From assembly GCF_029784135.1 (NCBI RefSeq), contig NC_073746.1:60176097-60240096 (forward strand): a stretch of 64,000 bases of DNA, given 5' to 3'. Source of the DNA: Toxorhynchites rutilus septentrionalis. Its lineage: Eukaryota; Arthropoda; Insecta; Diptera; Culicidae. A program made the position numbers and the translations under genes. Each line of letters opens with the position of its first letter. Position 1 is the stretch's first letter. Positions 1-11,185 of this stretch are shown here, one piece after another. Under the pieces are notes generated by a model that had not been told where the DNA came from, ran no database searches, and saw only the letters and a list, made by a program, of their open reading frames with translations.

Positions 1-624
1 TGAGACTGCCAAGGGCACTTTTGGTTTATGATGTCAGAATGATCGCTTTTTAAATGTGCAATCCATTTTTCATAAAGTGTATTCGATAGGGCGTGTTCGT
101 CATACAATACTACATGCATGCGACATCGCTCAGTTGAGCTTTGTTTTACAAAAATGTGACCAAGAAAAATCCTGCAAATACTGTGAAAAGTGCTTTTCAA
201 AGCCTTCCATCCTGAAAAGGCTACGCTACCGTCATGTGTCACTGATATCCGACAACTCATAAGCTTGTAATTTTATCTCTCGTAAAAAGTTGATTTTTAG
301 TTATACTTCTAATAACACTACAGGTCCTATACCCGTAGTTGGTGATGCAATAATCAACATAGTATGAAATTCAATGGAAGATCGATAAACTTCAATGGTC
401 AGCAACGCTTAACGTCACAAGACTCAGCATTGAAAGGGTTGAGGGTTTATTTGAAATATTTTTTTACAATTCAAGAATCATGGAACCTCGAGTTTCCTAG
501 AACAGTTTCAATTTTTCGTAGTTCTAGTATCTCTAGGGCGCATACATAGTAAGTTGGAACCCCCCACAAGGCAACACGAGAAAAAAATCTGATCATCCCA
601 ACTTTTATCTGCCGTGCTACTCAC
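1..624. other. Intron or flank of PGGHG gene, nothing recognised
   Basis: This stretch lies downstream of the donor of the 625-972 minus-strand exon, so it should be intron of that gene. I find no continuation of the protein in any frame before the window edge. The short open frames here have no recognisable domain. Confidence 0.5.
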
Positions 625-972
625 CATCAAGCAACTCTTCTCGAGCGATACCAGCGCTTTCGTCAGCCGTCATTATAAATTTGTACGACACCGTGCGCTC
701 GAACCGTTTCAGTATGAGCTCTTCTGGAACATGATTCCATAAAACACAAACGTGTCGCTTCTGGTGCGGATGCTCTGGATCTTCCAGCTCCCTGGTGGTG
801 CCACATGCTTGGTGCACTTGGAACGTCGAAGGTGCCTCGGCTGATGAATATTCATCCTCGTCGATGTTTACAGTCTGGGTCCGGTGGATCTTCGAGGAGG
901 ATAGCGACAGGTTGATATTCCGTTCCGCGTCGTGGTCAGCGATGAAGGTTTCCGTGGAGCTGAACAAGATGT
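625..972 (-). CDS. PGGHG-like glucosidase, internal exon
   Basis: Minus-strand exon of a protein-glucosylgalactosylhydroxylysine glucosidase-like protein (GH65-related, acid trehalase-like). Known members remove glucose from the glucosyl-galactosyl-hydroxylysine disaccharide of collagen. The translation holds a segment around VLWNHVPEELIL followed by YKFIMTADES, which fits the N-terminal beta-rich domain. The reading frame closes at a stop just past position 625, where the minus strand reads gatg|gtgagt, a strong donor in phase 1. The acceptor I favour ends at 973 on the minus strand (gtgaag|acatc), which keeps phase 1 with the exon at 1497. The nearby cggcag would give the wrong phase. The family call rests on remembered similarity; the exact acceptor is less certain. 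The catalytic domain must lie beyond the left edge. Confidence 0.7.
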
Positions 973-1496
973 CTTCACTGCCGGGAGAGGGGTTTTTTTG
1001 AATGATGCCGATGTGAATATCGTCTAGAACAATGTGAGGATTTTTAGATGTATACTGTGCAGATAAACTAGCATTCTACAGTAATCAAACTCGCCCAGAA
1101 ATTCAACAAAAAAAAATACTTTGCGGCTCTCATTAGAAACGTGAATGGTTGGGTTTTATTAGTTATTATTTAAAAATGTTAATGAACTTCCTGTGGTATT
1201 TCAACGAAATCCAAAGTTTGTTGTCATTTTTTATATAGCACCACAATGCGGAGTTATCCATTTCCTGTTGATCGGATTTAAATACAAAACCACACACTAT
1301 CCCCTAACGAGATAGCATTTGATTCAATATCCCAGTAATACTAGCTGTACAACCGCAAGCGGTCCCTCTAATTCGTTCAAAAATAAAGCGGTCAGCGATT
1401 AATATGCGAGCATCATGTTTTGTCGTGTCATTATTTACATCTGTTTTATTAGCTCACCACAATTCCAGCCCACCCCCGTTTTACACCACCACTAAC
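973..1496 (-). other. Intron of PGGHG-like gene
   Basis: AT-rich sequence between two exons of the same protein, with a GT donor at 1496-1495 (gaag|gttagt) and an acceptor near 973. No other feature seen. Confidence 0.6.
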
Positions 1497-1857
1497 CTTC
1501 GCTGGCGAGTCTTTCGATCGTGAATTGATTGACGATCGCACGATTGTAGAATTGATGGGGATAGATCAGTTGAACTACCCTGTAGCTATGATTAGGCGCT
1601 CGATAATCGACGTGAAACGTGCCTTTCTCAAAGTCCATCCACTCGCGATTCCCACCGACGGCGTCACCATCATCGGTCACAGCGAGCCGAAGATTGGCCA
1701 CGTTCGCTATCTTTGCCCTATGACTCAACCCCCGGTGGCCGTTGTATAGTCCGTTCATGTAGATCGCGTCTTCGAATACCGTGAAACCGAGATGTCCATT
1801 CGCTAGCGTCGGAAGTAATCGCTCATCAGCCGACGGTGGGCTGAAAACAGGATCACT
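1497..1857 (-). CDS. PGGHG-like glucosidase, N-terminal exon
   Basis: Minus-strand exon encoding the start of the GH65-type N-terminal domain. The peptide runs through ADERLLPTLANGHLG, then DAIYMNGLYNGHRG and SHRAKIANVANLRL. This matches the family pattern in which a conserved Asn-Gly/Ala-x-Leu-Gly is followed by a GxYNG motif and HRA. The exon ends with donor gaag|gttagt at 1497/1496 in phase 1. The 5' boundary is uncertain: a pyrimidine tract (about 1870-1892 on the plus strand) precedes several AG dinucleotides, and I place the acceptor near 1857. The methionine of the longer open frame at 1965 is in the intron and is not used. The true start codon should be in an exon further right that I could not identify. 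The fold is secretory or lumenal in some relatives and cytosolic in others, so location is not assigned. Confidence 0.75.
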
Positions 1858-3166
1858 CGTTAAAACACTCACACACAAAAAAAAACAACAGGTGCAGTCA
1901 TGGCATATTTTTTCTGTAATCCAGTCAAATATCCCACGATTAAAAATGCACATTTTTATCACCACTTCCGCTCATTCTAATCTCTTTTGGCGGGTGAATA
2001 TGATGTGGCTATAATTATGCGGTGTTGTTGCAGCTCTAAAAGTTCGATGGAAGTACTGCGTTCAGAACCATTTTGTGGCATAGAAGAGGGGACTTTTGTT
2101 GTTACAATCTAGGTTAATGCAACCGGGGAAAGCACTTTCATTCCATTTGAATTATTATTTTGGATTACTTAACAAAACCATTTATAATTGTGGGAAAATC
2201 GGACCCTTCTCATTAATACTGACCCTTTGATATGAAATTTATCTTGATGCTATGTCATCGACGGTGGTTTTACGGTCAATGTACTTTTGGAAAAATAATT
2301 TTGAAGGAAGGATAAGTATGGTTTTCATAAGAATAATTATAAAGATTTTACATGGCTCAAGCAGTAAGCAGCATCTGTTGTCTCTTTTATACGTTGTACC
2401 TGTTCCAAACATGAGAATACTATTTCTCAATAAATTAAAAATCAAGTTCAGTATTAGCAACTTGCTGTCAATACTCTCATTGTCACGTAATTTCTTGGTA
2501 TTTATTCTTCAAATTACTGCTCTGGCTGTCAAAGGCAAGTCCCATCTCTCTAGTTTGCAATCTGAATACGATCAACGGGTAATATTTGATCCAGAAATTT
2601 CAACTAGGTACTCATCAAATGTAACGCTAATAATACTATGTAAAGAACGCAATGTTCTGAACATTTATCTAACCAATAAACAAATAAACAAATCCCAAAT
2701 AATTTGTTCGTGATAATAATGAAAGAACGTTGACAAAAAAGTGTGTGTGGCTATTAAGCCATGTAAATGATTGTGGAAACCGAATCATGGATGTATGCGA
2801 TTGTACAGAAAAGTGCACAGCAGTAATGGATATAAGTGTTTGTTTTTCAAAATGTTCTTCTGTTTTGAGAAAAATAACATACATCTTCATCACAAAATTT
2901 TAAAGATAATAATTCGGTAGTTTTTCTACTAAACTTATTTCAATGCTAAATTAGGGCATTTTCCGCTCTTCTGCCGTATATGGCATATTGATTGCAGCCG
3001 GGGGCAGAAATTTTGCTTCGATTTTTTAGGGAATCGGTTTTTTGTCCGATCCTCGGGGGCGTTTTGTTGGCCCACAAATATGCCGACTCAGTGCTTGCAG
3101 CCGAGCTTCCTTTGCAGGGATCCCAGCTGCGACCAAGTTCTTCAGCTTCTTTCTCTGCCCCTTTTT
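1858..3166. other. Non-coding, AT-rich; possible LINE tail near 2.65 kb
   Basis: No gene seen. At about 2,670-2,700 the sequence reads accaataaacaaataaacaa, the kind of low-complexity tail found at 3' ends of L2/CR1-type LINEs, but no coding part of such an element could be tied to it. The first PGGHG exon may also hide here. Confidence 0.3.
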
Positions 3167-3885
3167 TCCAAAATATATATTTTTATCAAGGCTCATATGG
3201 CGATAGCCTCACGGGGCCGGGAGTTCAATACTTTGACAATTTTTCTTATTATCTATGTTAGTAATATGTAACCGATTACTCGCGGTTGGCTCGAGGTTAG
3301 TATTACCAGTGTTTTCGTAATTGGGATGTTGCTGTCTCCAATGCTCTGTACGTGTGCCCGACACGGGATACTTCCTATTGGAATGCAGCTCACCGTTAAT
3401 CAGCAACGCCCCCCTAGTCTGTACCTCATATCTAGAGTAGTGCGTCTTTCTCGACTCGAGGAATCCAGCATAGAATGGTCACTAGCCGGCGCAATCATCA
3501 GTTCGTGTAGAGTTGTCATGAGCGGTACAACCTTTGGCTCTTGTTGAATGATCAGTGGACTGCACAACCTTTGACCCGTGTATGTGTAAAGAGTGTGTGT
3601 ATGTATTGCCGCGACTAAGTAAAAGTTTATCGATCGGATAGGAGGGATATGAAACGGGGACACAACGAAGGAAACATCTTTAAACGTTGACATCGGCATT
3701 TCTGAGGAACAGGTATAGATGAAGCAGAATATCAGGATCACGGCTACCTAAGATATCCCGGACGGAGATATCCGATTGTCTGCCTTGTGCTCTCAGTGCT
3801 CTAGAGAGCTGAGAGCGAGCAGTATGGAACCGGATACACGACCAGACAACATGCTCGATGTCGTGGTAGCCCTTGGTGAGGTTCT
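3167..3885 (-). mobile_element. I-clade LINE, 5'-truncated 3' end (copy A)
   Basis: Minus-strand copy of a LINE 3' end. It begins (element 5' side, near 3885) with the ACCAAGGGCTACCACGACAT segment that encodes the end of the RNase H-bearing ORF2 in the 11.2-12.3 kb copy. It continues through the shared 3' UTR (CCGATTACTCGCGGTTGGCT near 3271) and ends at TAAAAATATATATTTTGGAA at about 3167. The same 3' UTR occurs at 11.8-12.3, 16.8-17.2 and 40.2-40.75 kb. All four copies are strongly 5' truncated, as expected for target-primed reverse transcription. Confidence 0.75.
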
Positions 3886-4390
3886 TTTTCCACGAAGAGT
3901 GGGTTTCGGTTGAATCTACAACTTTAGATTCAGTTTTGTAGTGACGCTACATTCGTCACTATCATCCTCTAGCGACTCATAGCGAGTCGGAGTGTTGAAG
4001 ATGCCGGAACCCGAAGTTTTTTTTATTGTTGTCCTTTGGATTAATCATAGAAGTCTCACGAGTCTCACGTCCGCTGCATCAGTGACCGGCTTAATGTAGC
4101 AAGGGCAGATGATACTGTGGAGGATGCCCTGGTGCTCCACAGGCTCCGTTAATGGCAGGGTTTAGACCCCCCCCCTACCATTTATCCCTTGGAACGGGTC
4201 GCGTCACACCTTGGCTTAGGGGTTTATCCATTACTTTCTTTCCATTATAACCATGGATAACCGCTATTACAACCATCCTCCTTTTTTGGGGCTTTGGACC
4301 CACTGCTCTGGTTCTCAATAATTTCAGGTTCTTATTCGGACATGCTATTATTGGGATCCGTCATTCGCAGGCCTTCATACATGGTTGGAG
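3886..4390. other. Unassigned, probably repeat-derived
   Basis: No coding signal. The stretch contains a run of eight to nine C and the phrase GGTGCTCCACAGGCTCCGTT. It looks like old mobile DNA but I could not place it in a family. Confidence 0.25.
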
Positions 4391-4399
4391 AAACATTCA

Positions 4400-4680
4400 C
4401 GTTTTGGTCAAAAAGCATGTGGGATTCATCCAGTCAAGATCTCAATTCTTTGGTTTATTCTGTACGATGTTTCATGAAGGCTGAGGTCTGTGCCAAGCGA
4501 CACTTGAATACGAGTGCTTTCAAGCGAACTATAGCACGAGTCTGGAGGGAAATGGATTCGGAGAATGTTATCAGCACTTATCGATCGATCTGGAAGCGTT
4601 TTGAAACGATTATCGCTAATAACGGAAACCCAATCGACGATAAACTTAGTTTGAAATCCAATACTAAGTCTTCTAAAGGA
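4400..4680 (+). pseudogene. Tc1/mariner-type transposase, C-terminal relic
   Basis: The frame from about 4,470 encodes VCAKRHLNTSAFKRTIARVW and then a stretch ending RFETIIANNGNPID. This is the pattern of the C-terminal tail of Tc1-like transposases: a basic KR-H segment, RVW, then a re-x-I-x-N-G-G-like end. The upstream half is out of frame and the catalytic core is not recognisable. It is a dead fragment. The family assignment is from motif spacing only. Confidence 0.4.
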
Positions 4681-4699
4681 TTAAAATCCTTTGCTAAAA

Positions 4700-6570
4700 A
4701 CATATGCTACATGTTTTCAAATATTCACATTACCAAATGTGTAATCATTATGCATACGGTATACTGATTTGTCTCAAATTCAGAACTCTTAAGCTTTGTT
4801 GATCATTGAATAGTGTCTCATTACTCAAAATGGTGCTGTTTCGCGAGAGTATCTTGATTTTTGAATACAATAGAGTCTTTTCTCCACTTAAAAACAATAA
4901 CATTGATTTGCAAAACCCTTTTCATGGTAGAAAACCAACAATAGTTTAAATTATAACTCAAACCAAAAACTCATTTTTTTTTCATACTGGACCACGTTAA
5001 TTTGAAGAATTTCTCCACAAATTGGGTAACCTGTGGCGACCATGTTCTCTAGCCAGCTCACAGCGTGCACCCGAAATTAATTTTTAGCACAACTTTTGAC
5101 ATCCCAATTTGTAACATTAAATGAGCTTAAAAATAATAAAAAAAGTGCTACTCTCTCATACTGCTACAGCATTAGTAAATTATTGCTGTACAGTGATTTG
5201 CCTCTAATTGGATATTGAGAGGTGCCTCGTATCAATGTTGCATTAGAGGCGTTTGTGACCTGTAATTGGACAACAAACACAACACAATGTGAAAAACAAG
5301 TGGAAATAGAATTTCTAATGTTAGCTGAAAAGTGTGCAAAATACATCATCTAGTAAAATGGTTGGAAAATAGTTAAAAACAAACCTAAAAAGTTATCGTG
5401 TTGTAGAAACATGTGCAAAGGATGTTTACAAAAATGTCCATGTCGCATTACAGGTCTGTACAATTAGACAGATATCCAATATGTTGTGTTTCAAAATCTA
5501 CTGTTCGGAATTTGAATCAATCTTCTAAACTTGATTCATATTCTGCACAGGTCTCCGCATAGTCATAGTCAACTGAGGATAATCAGCTGACTATCTGACT
5601 GATATCTGTATTTAATTAATAATGAATTTTGGCTTCTTCACGCAGTTTCTCCGCCAAAACGACTAAACAGTCAGTCGGGCTGTCTTCCTCTACCGTTTCG
5701 ACTTCCCCCAATACGAATTCGTTCCTCTCTTTCTCTCTCCCATGTACATCTGCATGCATCGATGTTTGATGTTTCAACGTGGTTTGATATACGCTACAGG
5801 TGAGCTAGATTCTTTTGTATCGTACACGAAAATTACTCACACGTATAAAATAGCGTGCAGTTTGTGTGCGCTAATTTGCACGCTATTTACTAATTCTAAC
5901 GCGAGGACCTTTATAGCATACTTGATAAATGACTAAGTTCGTAGGTTTGAGTTCCAATGGGTAGACAATAAACCGTCCATTGATGTGGTAACTACTTTTT
6001 TGCATAAAAAATGAACCCTTTACAGTCGTATTAAATTTATGCATGGGTATCGTACTGGTCGGAATTATTTTTAATTATTTTTCCTTGAAAAAAAACAGTG
6101 ATACATGCATGATACATGATATGTGATACAAGGTTATAAACAATAAACATTTTTTTAATTTTATTTCGTGAACTGCAAACAGTAGTTCTGATACTTATGA
6201 ACAATCTTTTCCATCACACCAAAGTGTTACAATGGCTTAATTCTGCTGTTACGATTTTTATCCCACATTCCTATGCATTCAACGCGCTATGCGTTGTCTT
6301 GTGTGGGTGACTACTTTGTTTGATACTGAGCACCGTTATCTATTACTCATAGGAGCATCGTATTGACTCGTGAACAGGTTCACTAGACATCAAGCTACGT
6401 TTAGGAAAAGCATAAACTGATACTTGGTTGAGTAAAACATAAGATTGGCATGGTTTCTTGCTGTGGTGGCTGAGAGCAGACAAACGACCACAAAGAGTTA
6501 AGTTCTCGTTCCTCTTTATATGGACGTAAAATAAGATTGCGTACGCGGGTATGAAATTAGTGTCAGGGGG
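4700..6570. other. Intergenic, no gene seen
   Basis: AT-rich DNA with many stops in all frames. The section 5,540-5,700 carries scattered TAGTCA/CTGACT words resembling those at 6.6-6.75 kb and 63.1-63.5 kb, suggesting remnants of one repeat family. Nothing codes convincingly. Confidence 0.4.
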
Positions 6571-6579
6571 AAATGGAAG

Positions 6580-6830
6580 TGTGGATTGAAGTCAGTTGAA
6601 TAAAGAGGCAGATTTGTACTCATTTGTCGAGTCAGTTGAAATAACCACTGACTGGACTAGTTCACCAGTCATCCTCGCTAGTCAACGCTAGTCAATTCAT
6701 TTTCTAGTCAAGTCACTTTTTGTTGTAGGCGACTGCCGAAGCAGTTCTAGTCGAAGCGAAGCTACTAAGAGTAGAGTCGGTCTTCATTTTTCACCTTCGT
6801 AGATTTCGGGCCCTGATTCTGAACACTACT
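6580..6830. repeat. CTAGTCA-rich irregular repeat
   Basis: Short irregular repeats of AGTCA/CTAGTC-type words (for example GCTAGTCAACGCTAGTCAAT), followed by GGGCCCTGATTCTGAAC. Similar word content occurs near 5,560-5,680 and 63,120-63,450. Probably an old MITE-like repeat. No clean termini found. Confidence 0.35.
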
Positions 6831-8288
6831 TTAATACTTATTTTAAACAAGATTCACTCATTAAAAATCACATTATGTTTTAATTAAAGATCACTTTTTC
6901 ATCCATTACATGAATTACTTGTTCTAGCACATAACCTGAAAACAGCAAACCAAACAGTGAAAACAACCACTGAAACTGATGCTTGTTTTTTACGGAATCT
7001 GCTAACACAAACATTTTACTACAGGTTTTGATTGTCAATTTCTTGCAAATACTTATTATTATAAATTATACGAATTACACGAAGAATGTCGTGTTTTCAT
7101 TGTTTAATTATTTATAACATGAAAGTTCAGTAAATTTACGTTTCAAAATGAAGTGTTCGGAATTTGATTCTGTCCGGAATATGAGTCAAAACGGTAACGG
7201 TAAGTTACGGTAACGGTAAGTGTTACGAGTGTGACAAACAGTTGACTCGTTCTGGCATGTCTCATCATTTGGTATTCATCGAGCCGCAATGAGTCTCATT
7301 CTCAAGCAATCGTGTAAAACGGTACATGTTGATTGGTAAGACTTGAAAAGTGTAGTTTCTCTAGGCCGAAAGTAAGTTTTAGTTTTTCTAATAGGCCTCT
7401 TCAAGGCTAGATACGAATGAACTGAAGAAGTTTAAAGCCTCTATAATTCAACATGGTTACGCGATGGTTGATGGTTGTACTCTTCGCTATTTTGATGCTT
7501 GTTCATGCGATTATCTTGTTCTAAAAAAATGTAGGGGATTGTGACTAGAACACGAGCACATTTTTACTGTAGGACACCGAAATCATTTCATTCAATCTGC
7601 TTGTTCATCACTACGGATATTATTTTAGAATGCAACAAACTTTTTTGAAATAATTCTTGAGTAGAAAGCTTTAGTGGAGTGACAAGAGCCTTGGTTTTGT
7701 TGAATCATCTGAAGATGGTTGAGCCATGATTTATTACTTCCGTCACGAAAATAATGAGATTTTTATTTTTATTGCTTGTTATTGCTATAATAGCGAAGGT
7801 AGCGGTCTTTTTCCAGTTGACATGCATAGGGTCACAGGTGATTATATGTTTCTTCCGCCATTGTTCTACATTTCTAAAAAATAAAACATTGAAATCGCCT
7901 AACGGTAACCATTTTAACACGGCTCTGTAATTCATGCTCCTCGCCGACTGTCGGCTGCGCTTAATGCTTTTCGCTCAATCGGACGGGTGCTATTCCAGAC
8001 AGTGTTTTCCGATTGAACGTTTTTCTGGATAATTCACTTTCGTTTGATCGAATATGATCTTGCCGAAGTCATTTCCCCGCAATGGCGTTCGTTTGTTCTT
8101 ACATGCTACGAATCAAGACACAATGACAACGGCGTTGACGGCGCTGACTTCGTGTTGCGCCATTTGAGAAGCGAAATAGATAATGGATGAAATAAACTCA
8201 ATTCAAAAATAAAAATCATGAATAAACATTTTGTTTTCCGTAACAAATATTTGTTTTATGTAATAGAGTACACGTTTTTTTCGCAAAT
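6831..8288. other. Intergenic with small LINE-tail fragment
   Basis: No gene. At 7,191-7,228 CGGTAACGGTAAGT-type words repeat directly. At about 7,395-7,447 the phrase CTAGATACGAATGAACTGAA matches the LINE tail motif also seen at 37.78-37.81 kb and inside the 61-bp insertion at 40.65 kb. A frame at 7,705-7,935 (minus) has no recognised domain. Confidence 0.35.
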
Positions 8289-8301
8289 TGTAAACAAATA
8301 T

Positions 8302-8455
8302 TTTTTTTATCTGTATTATAGTGATTTTCAATTCATTTTGGCTGGTTCGTCACTTTTACTCCCATTTTTGGAAGAATGTCGGGAGTGAGAATTGAACTCG
8401 TGACCTTCAGCGTGAGAGGCATGGATGTTACCACTACGCCAGATCGCCTCCACTG
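8302..8455 (-). mobile_element. tRNA-derived SINE, copy 1
   Basis: Minus-strand SINE. Its tRNA-like head (about 8,455 down to 8,375) has an A-box-like TGGCGTAGTGGTAACATC and a B-box-like GGTCACGAGTTCAATTC. The body follows, then a poly-T on the plus strand that is the A-tail. It is flanked by a 13-bp direct repeat TGTAAACAAATAT (8,289-8,301 and 8,456-8,468), read as the target-site duplication. Two further copies lie at 33.47 and 33.98 kb. Confidence 0.8.
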
Positions 8456-8709
8456 TGTAAACAAATATAAAATATAAAACGAAAACTGTATCAGATGATT
8501 ATTTCATATTACAAAGAAGAGTTTTTGTAGAAATATTAGAAAATGTTTAGCCAAGTGGTTAAGTGAAAGTCAGGTAGGTCGCAAGCTCAAATGTCGTTAC
8601 CAGATGTCGACATTTTACGCTTTGTCAATTATATACGGATTTGTAGTTTAAATCTTCCTGCTGATCATTTTTCAATTTTTTTCGTTTGTTTTTATAGTAC
8701 TACTACTGC

Positions 8710-9135
8710 TTTCAGTGGTCAAATTTGTTTCATCAGCATGGACCGCTGCAGACGAGTTGAAACCGAAAAAACTTGGTCAAAGTCGACAAAAAGATAAGGT
8801 AATGCTGACTGTTTTCTTCGATATTCGTTTTATTGTTCATTCGAAATTTCTTCCAAACTGCCAAGAAAGAGTATTACCTTGGGGTAATGAGGCGTTTGAA
8901 GGAGAAAATTCGTCGCAAACAGTCAGGTTTGACACTTGGTTTTTGCACCAGTTCATCAATCGGTCATTGTGAACGAAATTTTAACTTAAAATGGCACGAA
9001 TGTGATTGAATAAGCACCGCGTACTCTCCAGATATGGCCCCGTGTAACTTCTTCCTATTTCAAAAAATAAAATTACCGTTTTGAAGGAATTGAAAGCATA
9101 AAAACGAATTCGCAAACTCACCGGTTCTTTTCAGA
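8710..9135 (+). pseudogene. Mariner-type transposase relic
   Basis: Decayed transposase core on the plus strand. One frame gives ELKPKKLGQSRQKDKVMLTV then FFDIRFIVHSKFLP (around 8,750-8,860), the segment between the first and second catalytic aspartates of insect mariner-like enzymes. After frameshifts come MRRLKEKIRRKQ (about 8,897) and YSPDMAPCNFFLFQKIKLP (about 9,025-9,080), which contains the third aspartate of a DDD triad. Stops and shifts make it non-functional. A related relic on the minus strand lies at 49.33-49.60 kb. Confidence 0.7.
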
Positions 9136-9428
9136 GCCACCACAACTTTCTACTGAAGATTTATTTTGAAAATTTTAACGCAGTTTATAATACTATCATA
9201 TGTAGTAAAAAGTGAATTGAAGTTTATATTTCAAGACAGATCCTAAGAAAACATCTTCAGAAATTTAGATGAATAACACTGTTTGCGGCTCAAGACAAAG
9301 CGAACAATATTTCTTTAAATCGTTAGTATATTATGATGCGACAAATGCATCACCATCGCTTGTTTTTTTGCTCGTTCCCTCTTTCACGATCACTGTTGTA
9401 CTATACTTCCGCAAATCATGCAAAACTT

Positions 9429-9615
9429 ACCAGTCGGACACTTTTGGAGAACCAAACATTTTGTCACTGGCGTCAACAGTTGGTGGACCCGACGAGGTTT
9501 CTTGAGAAATGACCCCGTTTACCATTGTTGCAACAGTCCCATGGTTTGTGCTTTTGAACGAATGTTTAGCATAACTACCAGTAAGTATGAGAATCACCAG
9601 CAGCAGTACAACCAT
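9429..9615 (-). CDS. Candidate first exon of a secreted protein
   Basis: Minus-strand open frame starting with an ATG at 9,615 in a good context (GCAAAAATGG). It begins MVVLLLVILILTGSYA, a textbook cleavable signal peptide, followed by a Ser/Thr-rich polar stretch without cysteines. It ends at KVSDW, where the minus strand reads GACTG|GTAAGTTTT, a near-perfect splice donor. About 48 nt upstream is an arthropod initiator-like TCAGT. Start, signal peptide, donor and initiator fall in the right order and spacing, so I think this is a real first exon. I could not find the next exon to the left and do not recognise the protein. It may be a short exported peptide or a gene disrupted by the mariner and SINE insertions at 8.3-9.1 kb. 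Confidence 0.45.
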
Positions 9616-9660
9616 TTTTGCTTCATTTACTCCACTACTTCCGTGGTGCCTTGCTTTCCG

Positions 9661-9665
9661 ACTGA
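9661..9665 (-). promoter_or_regulatory. Initiator-like TCAGT of the secreted-protein exon
   Basis: On the minus strand the sequence reads CTCTCAGTCGG, matching the arthropod initiator TCAGT, with the putative +1 A at 9,663 and the ATG about 48 nt downstream. No canonical TATA box at -30; AAATTATC at about -20 to -27 is weak. Confidence 0.35.
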
Positions 9666-9699
9666 GAGAGTTTAAATGCTGATAATTTCGTCGGTTGTG

Positions 9700-10960
9700 T
9701 ACTTTTGTGGTGATTACGCAGCGTTTCTGCGCTGCGCTACTACTGGCCCAAACGGGTTAAGCAACGTCAGGAAGCTGGTTGTGTTCGTAAAAAGTGACAC
9801 ATTAAAGCATTGTTGGGAAGCAAATTGACACAATCACAGAAACCGAATACATGCCCAATTTGATATTTATCGTCTTGTGAGATGGGTTCATGTTTCCTGT
9901 CGCAGTTAGCAGCTGACTGATTTGCATAATTGACTATTAGCGTAGCAATTCGCTCGACGTCTTCATTCGGTGGGTTGTTTCAAACCACGCGACACGAATT
10001 TTGTTAATAAGGTTGGATTTGAGTTCGAAGTATTTTTTGCGGAGCACAAATTATACTAATGGTGAGAAACGCACCGATCGTGATTTCGAAGCAGCACGAG
10101 AAAAGGGAATTTTGCTTGCATTAAGCTGAATCTAGCTGACCTTTAGCTGTAACGATGATGAATTGCAGATTAATTTCAAAGTAATTTCAAAGGTCTAATT
10201 GATTGATCACTCCGTTGATGGCATTTGTGATATTTTTCATGACATCGTTATCTTCTCTCCTGTAGTGGCACTTTCTATCGGTGTTTCTCCAATTCGGTAG
10301 CTAGAGCTATCAAACAAAATTTACATATTAATGAATTATAATTCGATGTCGAATAAAGATGTCATTAGCTTTGTTGATGCCACGCCATGGCGAGAAGCAT
10401 AAGATCATAAATTTTCATGCAGGCTGGTGTGTAGAGAGAATTGGAACACTTCGGCGCCCCTTTGGAGCCAACCACAGCTATTCGGATGATTAATGAGTTT
10501 TTGAGAGAGCTTTTGTTCAATTGACGATTTTTCAGTCGAAGATTCATGTTTGTTGATTCATATTGCCTGCAAATCACCGATCATTGCCCCATAATGATTC
10601 ATTAGCGTACGTAGCGAAAGCTCACGCCATGTCATCTTGCATTCGAACATGAATTCATTTTACTCGTCTCGTTTAGCGTTCTCAATGCTGGCTGCATAGG
10701 GTGCCTTCACCTTCCGGGGAAAATGAATCTGATTGATGGTTGTGTATTAAAATGTTCTTTTAGAAGGGCGGTATACGTTGGTGAGCAAAAGTCAAACAGT
10801 AGCGTAAAATAATTGTTATAAATTATGATAATTCCCTTCTCGCGAGTATGTGTTTGTGATTTATGCTCGCTTCTCCGATGTATATTGGAACTGACCATCA
10901 GAAGGCGTATTCATGCTTTAGGTGCATATATTGAGCGAAATATTGAATAATTGCATTCCG
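9700..10960. other. Intergenic, no gene seen
   Basis: No convincing coding frame or repeat boundary. A frame at 10,365-10,577 (minus) has no recognisable domain. Confidence 0.4.
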
Positions 10961-11185
10961 ATAGAGCAATTCCACGTCAAATCAGCCGGCTGCTGACCCG
11001 ACCCTCTCCGATTTTTTTTAATTTGGTACACAGATGGAAACTACCTAAAATCACAATTTCCATTATCATATGACCAATTTAAATTACGACTGATTTTTTA
11101 AAAGGCCGTATTAAAAATCATTGATCTTTCTTTCAAAATTTGTAACTCAACATCCATATGTTTGATTAAAATATGATGTTTGACA
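10961..11185. repeat. AT-rich MITE-like repeat starting TAGAGCAATTCCAC
   Basis: Begins TAGAGCAATTCCACGTCAAA and includes a segment that reappears in reverse complement at about 31,400-31,560, where a second TAGAGCAATTCCAC occurs at 31,292. The same end with an inverted interior fits an element whose two ends are inverted copies. The right side of this copy is cut by the LINE at 11.18 kb. Confidence 0.45.

Noticed and set aside
2252..2713. 153-residue plus-strand frame
   Set aside because: Low-complexity AT-rich translation; the end is a LINE-like A-rich tail rather than protein.
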